Origin: Actibacterium ureilyticum
GTDB lineage: Bacteria > Pseudomonadota > Alphaproteobacteria > Rhodobacterales > Rhodobacteraceae
Direction of reading: 5' to 3'
Length of the DNA: 41,281 nucleotides
Assembly: GCF_002285435.1 (NCBI RefSeq)
Contig: NZ_NSBT01000008.1
Coordinates: 1-41,281 of the forward strand
Shown here: positions 1-7,619 of the stretch, in pieces
How the letters are laid out: the number at the start of each line of letters is the position of its first letter
How positions within the stretch are numbered: position 1 is the stretch's first letter
Notes under the pieces: generated by a model
The model's database searches: none
The model's input: only the letters and a program-made list of their open reading frames with translations
Told to the model about the DNA's origin: nothing
Translations under genes and position numbers: made by a program

Positions 1-117
1 CTGTCGCGTAGCCCTTAATTGTGAGATGGGAAATCCAACGAAATCAACGGCTGAGTTTTGCCCTTAAATATGAGATTTTGCCTTTAATTCTGATATTTTT
101 GCCCTTAAACCTGAGAC
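1..117. repeat. Left transposon end with four transposase-binding-site repeats
   Basis: Four copies of a motif close to GCCCTTAAWNNTGAGAT lie at 11-27, 60-76, 80-96 and 101-117, all in the same orientation. The outermost is preceded by the terminal CTGTCGCG. The spacings are about 49, 20 and 21 bp. The copy at 11-27 is identical over 17 bases to the inverted copy at 3441-3457 in the right end. Multiple ordered binding sites at the ends are typical of TnsB/TniA-type transposases. The 133-148 region just downstream holds the tniA start, so these sites may also autoregulate the transposase promoter. Confidence 0.88.
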
Positions 118-147
118 AGGGTTCACAGACATTTGCGGCAAATATCG

Positions 148-1782
148 ATGAATGATGATGGCGAAGACTCCGTTGCCGTTGGTGCTGAAGAGGCGCGCAG
201 GGCCGCGGTGCTGCGCCCTCTTGTTCAGGCATATCTCAATGGGACTGGCAGCCTGGAACGTGGCATCAATGACGCCGTTTGGGAGCTTGGTGTCAGCAGG
301 GCGACGGTCTGGCGTTGGATAAAACGGTTGGCGGAAGAGGGTGGGCGCACCAGCGCTCTGGCTCCGCGGAAACGGGGCCGCCCGACCGGGACGATGTTAA
401 TATCCAGCAAAGTCGAAGCGGTAATCGAGGAGCACCTTCGCCGCTATTTCTTGCGCCGGGAGCGTTCGAGCTTGTCGCGCGTCGTGACAGAAATCCGCAG
501 CGCTTGCTGGCAGGAGGGCTTGCAACCGCCGACACGGCGAACGGTTCAGCGTCGTCTGGATGCGATGGATGCCCGCGAAGTTGCGAAGGCACGAGAGGGC
601 GCAAAGGCGGCCCGCCAGAAATTTGCGCCGGTCACAGGTGAGAACAAGGCCAGTATGCCACTGGAGATCGTCCAAATTGATCATACACCGGCGGACATCA
701 TTCTTGTCGACGGCTTTGAACGCAAACCAATTGGGCGGCCTTGGGTCACGCTGGCGATCGACGTCGCAACGCGGATGGTGACCGGATATTACACCTCTCT
801 CGAGGCACCTTCGCGTCTGTCAGTGGCGCTTTGCCTGACACAGGCGGTGACCCTCAAGGAGGAACTTCTTGCGGAATTGGCGTGCGATGTTCCTTGGCCG
901 GCACAGGGCAAACCGCACAGCATCCACGTCGATAACGGTCGCGATTTCCGGTCGCGCGCCTTTCGGTCGGCCTGTGCGGATTGGGGGATCGATCTGGTCT
1001 ATCGACCGCCAGCAAGTCCTCACTTCGGTGGTCACATCGAACGGTTGATCGGCACCATGATGGGGGCCGTTCACCTGTTGCCGGGAACAACGCAATCCTC
1101 GATCGCGGCAAAGGGCGACTATGACGCCGAAAGCAAGGCCACGATGACGTTGAGCGAATTCGATCGCTGGTTTGCTCTGGAAATCTGCCGTTACAACAAC
1201 AGCATTCATTCAAGTCTTGGCTGCACGCCCGTTGCCAAATGGGAGGCGCTCTCAGAGCAAATGACAGGCGACATCCCCTTCGAGATGGAAGCCTTTCAGG
1301 TGAGCTTCCTGCCGAGTGAACCGCGCAAGATCAGGCGTGACGGCATCCATCTGTTCCAGATAAGGTACTGGTCCGATGCCCTTGCAGGCCACATTGGGCG
1401 CGGGGATGGAAAGGTGGTCGTTCGCTACGATCCTCGCGATATCTCAATGATCTGGGTCGAACTGGACGATGGCCGGTATGTTGAGGCGCGGTACAGAAAC
1501 CTGGAAATTCCGCCCGTCTCGCTCTGGGAATATCGCGAAGCGATGAGGAAGGCCCGTGCCCTTGGCAAGTCCGGGTCTAATGAGCTGGTGCTGGCTGAGC
1601 TGATCCGACAGCAACGCCAGATCGAAGCTGAAAGCCGGGGCCTGACGAAGGCCGAACGCAGAACCCGTGAAAGAAAAGGGACATTGAAGGGCACGAACTC
1701 GGCCGTCTCGACAACCGAAGGGCTGCGCCCGATCGATACGGGTGATACATCGCGCCCATTGTTCAAGGTGGAGAGATGGTGA
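148..1782 (+). CDS. tniA: TniA-like DDE transposase
   Basis: The protein has 544 residues from the ATG at 148; a TTG at 133 is an in-frame alternative. It is the catalytic subunit of a Tn5053/Tn552-type element and should cut and join the ends at 1 and 3508. An N-terminal helix-turn-helix region with the motif SRATVWRWIKRLAEEG is followed by an integrase-core (rve) domain. The DDE triad can be placed at D178 (IDHT), D262 (VDNGRDF) and E298 (GGHIERL); the last two are 35 residues apart, as expected for a D,D-35-E fold. A Mu-transposase-like C-terminal domain follows. The length is typical of TniA. The stop lies one base before the TTG start chosen for tniB, so the two are translationally coupled. 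Confidence 0.93.
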   Translation: MNDDGEDSVAVGAEEARRAAVLRPLVQAYLNGTGSLERGINDAVWELGVSRATVWRWIKRLAEEGGRTSALAPRKRGRPTGTMLISSKVEAVIEEHLRRYFLRRERSSLSRVVTEIRSACWQEGLQPPTRRTVQRRLDAMDAREVAKAREGAKAARQKFAPVTGENKASMPLEIVQIDHTPADIILVDGFERKPIGRPWVTLAIDVATRMVTGYYTSLEAPSRLSVALCLTQAVTLKEELLAELACDVPWPAQGKPHSIHVDNGRDFRSRAFRSACADWGIDLVYRPPASPHFGGHIERLIGTMMGAVHLLPGTTQSSIAAKGDYDAESKATMTLSEFDRWFALEICRYNNSIHSSLGCTPVAKWEALSEQMTGDIPFEMEAFQVSFLPSEPRKIRRDGIHLFQIRYWSDALAGHIGRGDGKVVVRYDPRDISMIWVELDDGRYVEARYRNLEIPPVSLWEYREAMRKARALGKSGSNELVLAELIRQQRQIEAESRGLTKAERRTRERKGTLKGTNSAVSTTEGLRPIDTGDTSRPLFKVERW

Positions 1783-1783
1783 A

Positions 1784-2665
1784 TTGAGGGCAGGGACAAC
1801 TGAAGAAGACGGCCGGATCGCCCTCATTCAATCGGATATCTGGATCGGCTTTCCTCGGGCGGAACAGGTGTTGGACCGCTTGCAGGGCATGATCGAAGCG
1901 CCACGACAAACCCGTATGCCTGGGCTTCTTGTGCATGGCGCCTCCGGGATCGGAAAGACGATGATTGCCCGAAACCTGTCGCGCAAGTTCGCACCAGAAT
2001 ACGATCCGGCGTCGGGCATCACCCGCACACCGCTTCTGCTGTTGCAAGCGCCGCCCGCACCTGATGAACGGCGGTTTTACCTGCACATCCTGGCCGCCGT
2101 CGGCGCCCCGGCGACGGCTCTTAGCGCCCGCGCTCAAAATGTGGCTTCCCTCGAAGTCCGTGTCATCGCGCTCTTACGCGACCTTGGCCTGCGGATGATC
2201 ATGATCGACGAGGTCCACAATCTCTTGGCCGGGACCCACCGCGAACAGCGCCGATTTCTCAATGTCCTGCGGTATCTCAGCAATGAACTCGAGGTGTCAC
2301 TGGTCTGCCTTGGGGTCAGCGAGGCCGTCGATGCTATTCGCGGTGATATCCAGCTTGCCCGACGGCTGGACGAACATCATCTGCCAAACTGGCGCGACGA
2401 TGCCGAGTTCTCGGACATGATCCAGACCCTTATTGCTGCCATGCCACTGGAAAAGAAGTCCAACCTGAAGGTCAAATCTCTCAAGCAGGTCTTGGCACTG
2501 ACCGGTGGGGTGACCTCGCGCATCTTCGCTCTGGTCAAGGATCTTTCCATCGACGCCATTATCACAGGCGAGGAATGCATCACCGATGACGCAATCGCAA
2601 AATGGACGCCGGTTTGGTCGCGCCATGCGAACCCCCATCGGCGGCTCCAGAAGTCCCGGGTGTGA
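1784..2665 (+). CDS. tniB: TniB-like AAA+ transposition ATPase
   Basis: This is the ATP-dependent target-selection regulator that partners TniA, in the same family as TnsC and MuB. It shows a Walker A motif GASGIGKT and a Walker B-like MIMIDEVHN, followed by a sensor-type segment LVCLGVSE. I place the start at the TTG at 1784, which follows the tniA stop by one base and has GGAG about 10 bases upstream (293 residues); a GTG at 1742 inside tniA would add 14 residues. The recognisable family sequence begins near IALIQSDIWIGFPRAEQVL, so both starts are compatible. The 3' end overlaps tniQ by 64 bases. Confidence 0.88.
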   Translation: MRAGTTEEDGRIALIQSDIWIGFPRAEQVLDRLQGMIEAPRQTRMPGLLVHGASGIGKTMIARNLSRKFAPEYDPASGITRTPLLLLQAPPAPDERRFYLHILAAVGAPATALSARAQNVASLEVRVIALLRDLGLRMIMIDEVHNLLAGTHREQRRFLNVLRYLSNELEVSLVCLGVSEAVDAIRGDIQLARRLDEHHLPNWRDDAEFSDMIQTLIAAMPLEKKSNLKVKSLKQVLALTGGVTSRIFALVKDLSIDAIITGEECITDDAIAKWTPVWSRHANPHRRLQKSRV

Positions 2666-3453
2666 AGCCGCACCCGCTGCCCAAGACTGTCGCGCCGCTG
2701 CCAGACGAGTTGTTGTCAGGTTGGTTGTCTCGGCTGGCGGCGGCCAACTACTGTGATGATGCGGAACTACTGGCTCATCTCAGAATCGATACCGCGCATG
2801 GCACCGCCTTGGACTTCAACGTCGACGCGGCTGCGGCGGCGAAGATTGCCAACGCCGCACGGGTTAACCCAGATGTTGTTCGATCTTTGACCTTTCCGGC
2901 AATGACGCCACGAGAAGCCTCACTGACGGCTCAGATGCCATTCCAGCATTGCCTGCGATGCTCCAGAGAGGGTCTTTTGCTCAGGCATTGGAGGCGGGCC
3001 TGGGCATTTGACTGCCAAGTTTGCGGGACGAGACTTGTGCAGACCCTTGGCAAACTCCGTGAGGAACAAATATCTGGAAAACTGATATACCGAGCGCGCC
3101 GCGGGGCAGAGATGCTTGAGTGCGCCGCGCGCTCGCGCGGCCCCAAGCAACTTCGGCGCGCAATGCGCGCAGTCACCTTTGCCATGTCACTCAAAACCTT
3201 CCGCGGGGATCCGTCGTTCGCTGTCCAGAACCCCAGATCGGAAGTTAGGCTGTTCTGCCTCGCCGCAATCGCCGCCGCTCGATCTCATCCCTTGGCTAAG
3301 GCAGCCATCGTCAGCAAAAGCATCGACGACTATGCAAGGGTTGCTCTCTTGCGCGCCTTCGAGAAGGAGCCTCGATTGCTTGCCGCGGTTGATCACATCG
3401 CGCAAAGGTGCGCGAGAAACAGGGGCCCCATGACAGCCGTATCTCACAATTAA
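2602..3453 (+). CDS. tniQ: TniQ family protein
   Basis: The product has 283 residues and matches the TniQ/TnsD class, which links target recognition to the AAA+ ATPase. It begins with a typical PLPDELLSGWLSRLAAAN block (around residues 32-49). A zinc-finger-like pair follows: CLRC, then about 20 residues later CQVCG. It is at the short end of the family and lacks an obvious long C-terminal DNA-binding domain, so it probably serves random or plasmid-type targeting rather than one fixed attachment site. The TAA stop at 3451-3453 lies inside the inner right-end repeat. It overlaps tniB. There is no CRISPR-Cas gene nearby, so this is not a CRISPR-guided transposon. Confidence 0.85.
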   Translation: MDAGLVAPCEPPSAAPEVPGVKPHPLPKTVAPLPDELLSGWLSRLAAANYCDDAELLAHLRIDTAHGTALDFNVDAAAAAKIANAARVNPDVVRSLTFPAMTPREASLTAQMPFQHCLRCSREGLLLRHWRRAWAFDCQVCGTRLVQTLGKLREEQISGKLIYRARRGAEMLECAARSRGPKQLRRAMRAVTFAMSLKTFRGDPSFAVQNPRSEVRLFCLAAIAAARSHPLAKAAIVSKSIDDYARVALLRAFEKEPRLLAAVDHIAQRCARNRGPMTAVSHN

Positions 3454-3508
3454 GGGCAAAAATTGTCGCCAAACGCGTCGCGTCTCAGATTAAAGGGCAA
3501 CGCGACAG
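3441..3508. repeat. Right transposon end with two transposase-binding-site repeats
   Basis: Two inverted copies of the end motif are present, at 3441-3457 (identical to the left copy at 11-27) and 3482-3498, followed by the terminal CGCGACAG at 3501-3508. This gives two sites against four at the left end. The stretch also encodes the last 18 codons of the minus-strand CDF open reading frame. Confidence 0.88.
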
Positions 3509-4430
3509 CAGCCTTTGCAGCCGCTATCTGGACTATATCAAGATCCCGCGCGTGGCGCTCGTCGAGACACTCTGTTTCGAGCTGCAGCGTGACCATGTGA
3601 AACCCATGCTGTTCCGTCAGCCGCCGATAGGCCCGGTTCAGCAGGTCCGCGGCCTCTGCGGGCTCACCATGGCGGATATGGGCAGAAAATGCGTGTTTGC
3701 CGCTGGTCAGCGTCCAGGCATGCACATGGTGAACGTCCAGAACCCCGTCCTGGCCGCGCAGGTCCGTCGTCACAGCCTCGAGATCCGTTCCCTCTGGCGT
3801 GCCTTCCATGAGGATGTGGACCGCTTCCTTGATGACGCCGACGGAGGCCCAGAGGAGAACCACCCCGAACGCCATGCCGAGGATCGGGTCAATCGCCAGA
3901 AAGCCGGTGAACTCGATCACTAGAGCGGTGACGATGATCAGGAGGCTGCCGACAAAGGTCTGGATGATGTGCCAGAGCGCACCACGGGCATTCAGATCGT
4001 CCTTGCTCGATTGCCACATCAGCCCCAGCGAGATCACTTCGGTGACCAGGCCTCCGAAGGCGACCCAGAGCATGGGACCCGTGGCCAGGTGAATCGGATT
4101 CCCGAGCCGCATCGCGCCCATCCAGATCACCAGAAGCGCCATACCGAGAAGAAAGCCGCCATTCACCAGTGCCCCGATGATCTCGGCGCGGTACCAGCCG
4201 AAACTCCGCGCCGAATCCGCCGGGCGGCGCGCAATGCGCTGCGCGATGATGGCCACCAGAACGCCGCCAACCGCCGACAGGGTGTGAAACGCATCCGACA
4301 GGACGGCAATCGAGCCAGTCCAGAGCCCGACGGCCAGTTCAATCACGAAGTAGACGCCGGTGAGCCAGGCCGAAATCACAAGGGCCTTGCCGGAACTCGG
4401 CATATGCCCGGCGTGGGAATGACTGGCCAT
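3450..4430 (-). CDS. CDF-family metal efflux protein, 3' end replaced by transposon sequence
   Basis: This is a cation diffusion facilitator of the CzcD/ZitB type, an inner-membrane metal/proton antiporter that exports Zn(II), Co(II), Cd(II) or similar ions. I start it at the ATG at 4430 because GGAAGGAGAGCTGAT lies just upstream and the preceding gene ends one base before; a longer frame exists but lacks these signals. The N-terminus is His-rich (SHSHAGH). Metal-site motifs are LSDAFHTLSAVGG in TM2 and HIIQTFVGS in TM5, and a cytoplasmic domain contains VHHVHAWTLTSG. Residues after IAAAKAA come from the transposon end at 3508, so the native tail is lost and 18 foreign residues are appended. 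The lost portion is past the conserved fold, so activity may survive. Confidence 0.88.
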   Translation of the reverse strand: MASHSHAGHMPSSGKALVISAWLTGVYFVIELAVGLWTGSIAVLSDAFHTLSAVGGVLVAIIAQRIARRPADSARSFGWYRAEIIGALVNGGFLLGMALLVIWMGAMRLGNPIHLATGPMLWVAFGGLVTEVISLGLMWQSSKDDLNARGALWHIIQTFVGSLLIIVTALVIEFTGFLAIDPILGMAFGVVLLWASVGVIKEAVHILMEGTPEGTDLEAVTTDLRGQDGVLDVHHVHAWTLTSGKHAFSAHIRHGEPAEAADLLNRAYRRLTEQHGFHMVTLQLETECLDERHARDLDIVQIAAAKAAVALPFNLRRDAFGDNFCP

Positions 4431-4431
4431 A

Positions 4432-5094
4432 TCAGCTCTCCTTCCGTTTCGTACCGGTCTTTCGCGTCGCGGCGAAGAGAACCGACAGGCCGGTAAAGCC
4501 ACCCAGCGCAAGTGCGGTCCATGTGGCAGTGCGGGCATCGCCGTTCATCGCCTGGCTGCCCATGTGAGCGAGCAAGAAACTCGCTGGAATAATCCCGGCC
4601 ATCGTGGCCAGCGCGAACCTCCAAAGATGCAGCTTGCTCAGACCTGCGGCGTAACTGATCATATCGAAGGACAGAAACGGCAGCAGGCGACTGCCGAAGA
4701 CCAGGAAGGTCAGAGTGTTCTGGGACCCGAACAGGCCTGCGTTAATCTTCTGACCGAGATGACGCTCAACGAAGGGACGACCCAAGCCGCGGGCCAGACC
4801 AAAGGCGGCAAGCGCACCGAGTTCCGCACCTAGAACGACGAAGAGCGTCCCGTACGTGTGTCCATAAGCCGCTCCGGCGGCGAGTGCGATTGGCGCCGAG
4901 GGCAGGGGGCTTGCGACAATAGCGATTGTCATGAGCGCCACGATGACAATTGGTCCGGCAAGACCTGCCGCCTCGATCCAGCGGTCAATTTCCGCGCGAT
5001 CCGGCAGGCGAATGTCAACGCCAAGGACGTCCGGGAAGGCCAATGCGACGACTCCCATCAGGAACACCGCCATAAGAAGGATGCGCATCATCAT
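4432..5094 (-). CDS. VTT/DedA-like (TVP38/TMEM64) membrane protein
   Basis: The protein has 220 residues with about five to six hydrophobic segments and belongs to the SNARE-associated/VTT family. Typical elements are LPSAPIALAAGAAYGHTYGT, GAELGALAAFGLARGLGR and, near residue 140, FGSRLLPFLSFDMISYAAGL. Family members are lipid-scrambling or transport-related proteins of the inner membrane. A relative is often found beside mercury or copper genes, but no substrate is established for this type. It is the second gene of a three-gene minus-strand operon: it starts three bases after the upstream membrane protein and stops one base before the CDF start. A CueR-type promoter lies upstream of the operon, so copper induction is inferred. 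Confidence 0.85.
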   Translation of the reverse strand: MMMRILLMAVFLMGVVALAFPDVLGVDIRLPDRAEIDRWIEAAGLAGPIVIVALMTIAIVASPLPSAPIALAAGAAYGHTYGTLFVVLGAELGALAAFGLARGLGRPFVERHLGQKINAGLFGSQNTLTFLVFGSRLLPFLSFDMISYAAGLSKLHLWRFALATMAGIIPASFLLAHMGSQAMNGDARTATWTALALGGFTGLSVLFAATRKTGTKRKES

Positions 5095-5097
5095 GGA

Positions 5098-5547
5098 TCA
5101 AAACACGGCATAGAGCAGAACGAAGAACGTCGCTGCCAAAAGGTCAAAGGCCACGCAGAATGGAATATACCAGTTCGGAATCCGGGCGAGACGATAAGAA
5201 TTGTGGTGTGACATGTCCCAAAGGGCGTGAAGGGCCAAGCCCAAGGGGAGGAAGGCCCACTGCCATATCAGCCCCAGGAACGCTGCTAAGCCGAACAAAA
5301 GGGCGACCGCGAGCTCTGCCCAGAACACGCGCGCTCTGCCGTCCGCAGCGCCAAAGCCGATATAGGCACCGCCAATCAAAGCAAGCGTGATCGAAGCAAG
5401 AGCTATCGAGCTTTGCTCATCCAAAAAAAGGTGAGCCGGCAATGTGAGAACGACAAGCAACACGCCAACCCATACGGGAGATTTCAAGATATCCCCGTGT
5501 CGATGGTGCGATACGTGATCGCCTGTCTTTTCGAAAATCTGTGCCAT
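5098..5547 (-). CDS. Small integral membrane protein of unknown function
   Basis: The product has 149 residues with four to five hydrophobic segments. A His-rich stretch near the N-terminus (HVSHHRHGD) could bind metal. Near residues 107-117 there is a conserved-looking HALWDMSHHNS motif, which recalls small DUF6010-type membrane proteins; I am not certain of that assignment. It is the first gene of the operon that also encodes the VTT protein and the CDF exporter, and it follows a well-formed CueR-type promoter by about seven bases. The ATG at 5547 has no strong ribosome binding site within the short leader. The context argues for a role in metal handling at the inner membrane, but the function is unknown. 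Confidence 0.7.
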   Translation of the reverse strand: MAQIFEKTGDHVSHHRHGDILKSPVWVGVLLVVLTLPAHLFLDEQSSIALASITLALIGGAYIGFGAADGRARVFWAELAVALLFGLAAFLGLIWQWAFLPLGLALHALWDMSHHNSYRLARIPNWYIPFCVAFDLLAATFFVLLYAVF

Positions 5548-5554
5548 GGCTTTG

Positions 5555-5585
5555 TACCTAGGGATTCCAGCAACTGGAAGGTCAA
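5555..5585 (-). promoter_or_regulatory. CueR-type MerR promoter of the CDF operon
   Basis: Reading on the minus strand there is a -35 TTGACC (5585-5580), a 19-bp spacer containing the dyad CCAGTTGCTGG, and a -10 TAGGTA (5560-5555). A 19-bp spacer with a central dyad is the hallmark of MerR-family promoters, and the CCAG/CTGG half-sites match CueR/HmrR operators. The cueR gene at 24984 is the obvious regulator. Confidence 0.85.
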
Positions 5586-5708
5586 GGGCTATTCATCCAC
5601 GCGCGCAACGCAGCGCTCACTCAACCGTTCCACGGTGAGGTCAAAGGACCGATATCAGGACGTATTTGACGCTGACGCCAAGCTCATGTCCGACGCGCGT
5701 GGCGATTT

Positions 5709-6146
5709 TCAGTCATCTTTCGCCTTCTGCCAGACTTGCTGGCAGGCTGAGTAAAGAAACGTCGCTGACCAGGTCAGCAACATGAAGCCCAAAAGCGATT
5801 GCAGCATCAGCAATAGTCGAAAGGGCCCGACCACCTCTATGGACGAATAGCCGAGGGTCGAGAACGAGATGCCCGTAACATAGAGAACATCCTGAAACAT
5901 CGGAGGGCTGTTGCTGAACGATTGCGGCAGAACGCTTGCCACCACCATCGTGTTGAACACGGCGAGCGTCACAAGTTCCAAGACATGCAGCAACAGCAAC
6001 GTGGAAAACGTCAGGATGATCCGAAAGCCGGAGCCATCCGACCGCTGCGGGGAAAACTTCAGAATGCCCGACAACGCATAATGATGGACAATTCCCATCA
6101 CGATCGCCGCGCATATTCCGACAAACATAGCCATCAACTCGGTCAT
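5709..6146 (-). CDS. Two-TM ion-channel-like protein with a degenerate selectivity filter
   Basis: The architecture is that of the Ion_trans_2 (potassium channel) family: hydrophobic segments, then a pore-like loop TGISFSTLGYSSIEV, then a final membrane helix. The canonical filter TVGYG is replaced by TLGYS, so potassium selectivity cannot be assumed. The start is uncertain: an ATG at 6146 (145 residues) begins just before the first membrane segment, while an ATG at 6194 adds 16 polar residues; neither has a strong ribosome binding site. The gene follows the rhodanese gene in the same direction and is probably co-transcribed with it. Its role in a copper island is unclear. Confidence 0.72.
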   Translation of the reverse strand: MTELMAMFVGICAAIVMGIVHHYALSGILKFSPQRSDGSGFRIILTFSTLLLLHVLELVTLAVFNTMVVASVLPQSFSNSPPMFQDVLYVTGISFSTLGYSSIEVVGPFRLLLMLQSLLGFMLLTWSATFLYSACQQVWQKAKDD

Positions 6147-6234
6147 ACACCCAAACCCGTCTTCCTGTTCAAACAGGTCAATTTGACCATACATCAGGCT
6201 TTTAGCACAACGGGACCAATTGATTCTTCACTGG

Positions 6235-6708
6235 TCAGGCCAACGCGGGGGGCAACCCGTTCAGGGCGACATCCACCGGAACGGTCGGCAAGTTCGATGC
6301 GATCCAGCCAGGCCCTTCGCCTGATCCCAACATCCCTTCCGAGATATCGGCGTAGCCCGAATAACCAGCTTGTCTCAACGCTCGAAGCAGCGATGCGGAG
6401 CGTCCGCCAGTGGCGCAGATCAGTCCAACAGTGCGATCACCGCTCAGTTCCTTGGCCCTGAACAATCGGTCCGGAAAACCGGACGCGTGCATGCTTATCG
6501 GCCATACACCAGCACCTACGCCGGTTTCTTGCCACTCTTTGTGCGTTCTGACATCGATGATCCGCGCCGTATCCGATAGAAGCGCGTCAAAGGCATTCTC
6601 TGCCGACCAGACAGATCGGCTCTGCGCCAACAGCGGTGACGCCGCGACGGTCAGCACCGTCATATGAGCACCCAGAACGAAACGGCGCCGGTTCAAATCA
6701 AGAGCCAT
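6235..6708 (-). CDS. Exported rhodanese-domain protein
   Basis: The product has 157 residues. The start at 6708 is chosen because GAGG lies nine bases upstream and it places a twin-arginine signal (RRRFVLGA) at the N-terminus, with likely cleavage after LLAQS. The mature part is a single rhodanese domain with RIIDVRTHKEW and an active-site loop CATGGRS (C98). Such proteins move sulfane sulfur or bind thiophilic metals; a periplasmic location, inferred from the signal, suggests trapping or detoxifying copper or sulfur species. It is divergent from the two-component system at 6897, and two copies of the 20-bp direct-repeat motif lie between them. Confidence 0.85.
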   Translation of the reverse strand: MALDLNRRRFVLGAHMTVLTVAASPLLAQSRSVWSAENAFDALLSDTARIIDVRTHKEWQETGVGAGVWPISMHASGFPDRLFRAKELSGDRTVGLICATGGRSASLLRALRQAGYSGYADISEGMLGSGEGPGWIASNLPTVPVDVALNGLPPALA

Positions 6709-6801
6709 ATTCGAAAACCTCATCCTTTGATCGGTTGCGATCCCAAAGGTCACGTAACATACGCGCGACGCTACCCGGGAGCACGACACGGTGCAGGCAC
6801 A

Positions 6802-6821
6802 GATTTGTATCCATCTGTAGC
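6802..6821 (+). promoter_or_regulatory. Proposed response-regulator box 1
   Basis: The sequence GATTTGTATCCATCTGTAGC contains two TGTA half-sites ten bases apart, the direct-repeat spacing used by OmpR-family regulators. It lies in the divergent rhodanese/response-regulator intergenic region. Near-identical sequences occur at 6835, 16390, 29178 and 31401. Assignment to the adjacent regulator is inference. Confidence 0.55.
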
Positions 6822-6834
6822 AAGGGACTGACCT

Positions 6835-6854
6835 GATACAAACGGCTACAATTC
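6835..6854 (-). promoter_or_regulatory. Proposed response-regulator box 2
   Basis: On the minus strand the sequence is GAATTGTAGCCGTTTGTATC, again with TGTA repeats at ten-base spacing. It faces box 1 with 13 bases between them. The paired arrangement between divergent genes suggests joint control of the rhodanese gene and autoregulation of the two-component operon. Confidence 0.55.
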
Positions 6855-6896
6855 TGCCCATGAAACAGAATGCAACGATGATCTAGGAAGGACGCC

Positions 6897-7619
6897 ATGG
6901 GACCGCCACCTCATATCCTTATCGTGGACGACCACGCTCAGATACGCGAAAGCGTCGCGCGCTTCCTGGAGAAGAACGGAATGCGCACGACCGTCGCCAG
7001 GGATGCCGTGGAGATGGATGCCAAGCTGGCCACTGGTCACTTCGACCTCCTCGTGCTCGATGTCATGATGCCGGGCGAGGACGGTTTGTCGGTTTGCCGC
7101 AGACTTGCGCCAGAGGGTGATCTTCCGATCATCATGCTGACGGCGCTTGGTGAGGAAACGGATCGGATCGTGGGTCTGGAAATCGGTGCGGACGATTATC
7201 TCGCCAAGCCGTTCAATCCACGAGAACTGCTCGCCCGCATCAAGTCGGTTCTTCGGAGAAGCAACCGCGACGAACCTGTGGCCGGAAGCCTCGCTGGGAG
7301 GAAAGTCTCTTTTGCGCACTGGATACTGGATACCGACCGGCAGGTGCTGATTGACGAGTCCACCACCGAGACCCCATTGACGACCTCCGAGTTCAAATTG
7401 CTGGCGGTCCTGCTGGAACGCGCGAGGATGGTGCTCAGCCGTGACCAGTTGCTTGACCTGACCGCTGGTCGGACGGCAGGCCCGATGGATCGCACCATCG
7501 ACAATCAGATCAGCCGTCTCCGCCGCAAAATCGAGCCGGATGTACTTAGGCCCAGTGTCATCAAAACGGTGCGGAACGGCGGATACTGTCTGGCTGCCGA
7601 TGTCGAGGATGCGCCGTGA
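6897..7619 (+). CDS. OmpR/CopR-family response regulator
   Basis: The protein has 240 residues. An N-terminal receiver domain shows the acidic pair D11-D12, the phospho-acceptor D55 (LLVLDVMMPGEDG), the conserved T of MLTA and the lysine of YLAKPF near residue 105. A C-terminal winged-helix DNA-binding domain follows, ending RTVDN-like with TIDNQISRLRRKIE and VRNGGYCL. AGGAAGGAC precedes the ATG at 6897. It is followed, with a 1-base overlap, by the sensor kinase. Because it heads an operon with ccmFGHI and sits among copper genes, I infer an envelope or copper-stress regulator, but the ligand is not visible in the sequence. Confidence 0.93.
   Translation: MGPPPHILIVDDHAQIRESVARFLEKNGMRTTVARDAVEMDAKLATGHFDLLVLDVMMPGEDGLSVCRRLAPEGDLPIIMLTALGEETDRIVGLEIGADDYLAKPFNPRELLARIKSVLRRSNRDEPVAGSLAGRKVSFAHWILDTDRQVLIDESTTETPLTTSEFKLLAVLLERARMVLSRDQLLDLTAGRTAGPMDRTIDNQISRLRRKIEPDVLRPSVIKTVRNGGYCLAADVEDAP

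Larger units (their letters stand above)
1..3508. mobile_element. Cargo-free tni-type (Tn7/Tn5053-like) transposon
   Basis: The element is delimited by inverted ends: CTGTCGCGTAGCCCTTAA at 1-18 and the reverse complement of CTGTCGCGTTGCCCTTTAA at 3490-3508. Inside lie only tniA, tniB and tniQ, all on the plus strand and overlapping or nearly so. Each end carries extra internal copies of a 17-bp motif (four on the left, two on the right), the asymmetric array expected for Tn7/Mu/Tn5053-type transposases. No resolvase gene or res site is seen and there is no passenger gene. The right end lies inside the 3' end of a CDF efflux gene. Such elements normally make a 5-bp target duplication; the right flank is cagcc or gcagc (3508-3513) and the left flank lies outside the window, so this cannot be tested here. 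Confidence 0.9.

Noticed and set aside
11-117. Short repeats at regular spacing, considered as a CRISPR fragment
   Set aside because: The spacing is uneven (49, 20, 21 bp), inverted copies occur at 3441-3498, and they flank tni genes. They are transposase-binding sites.
2602-3453. TniQ as part of a CRISPR-associated transposon
   Set aside because: No cas genes, no array and no long TnsD-like DNA-binding domain in the window.
3408-3923. A plus-strand frame after tniQ crossing the transposon end
   Set aside because: It is antisense to the CDF exporter and contains no recognisable domain.
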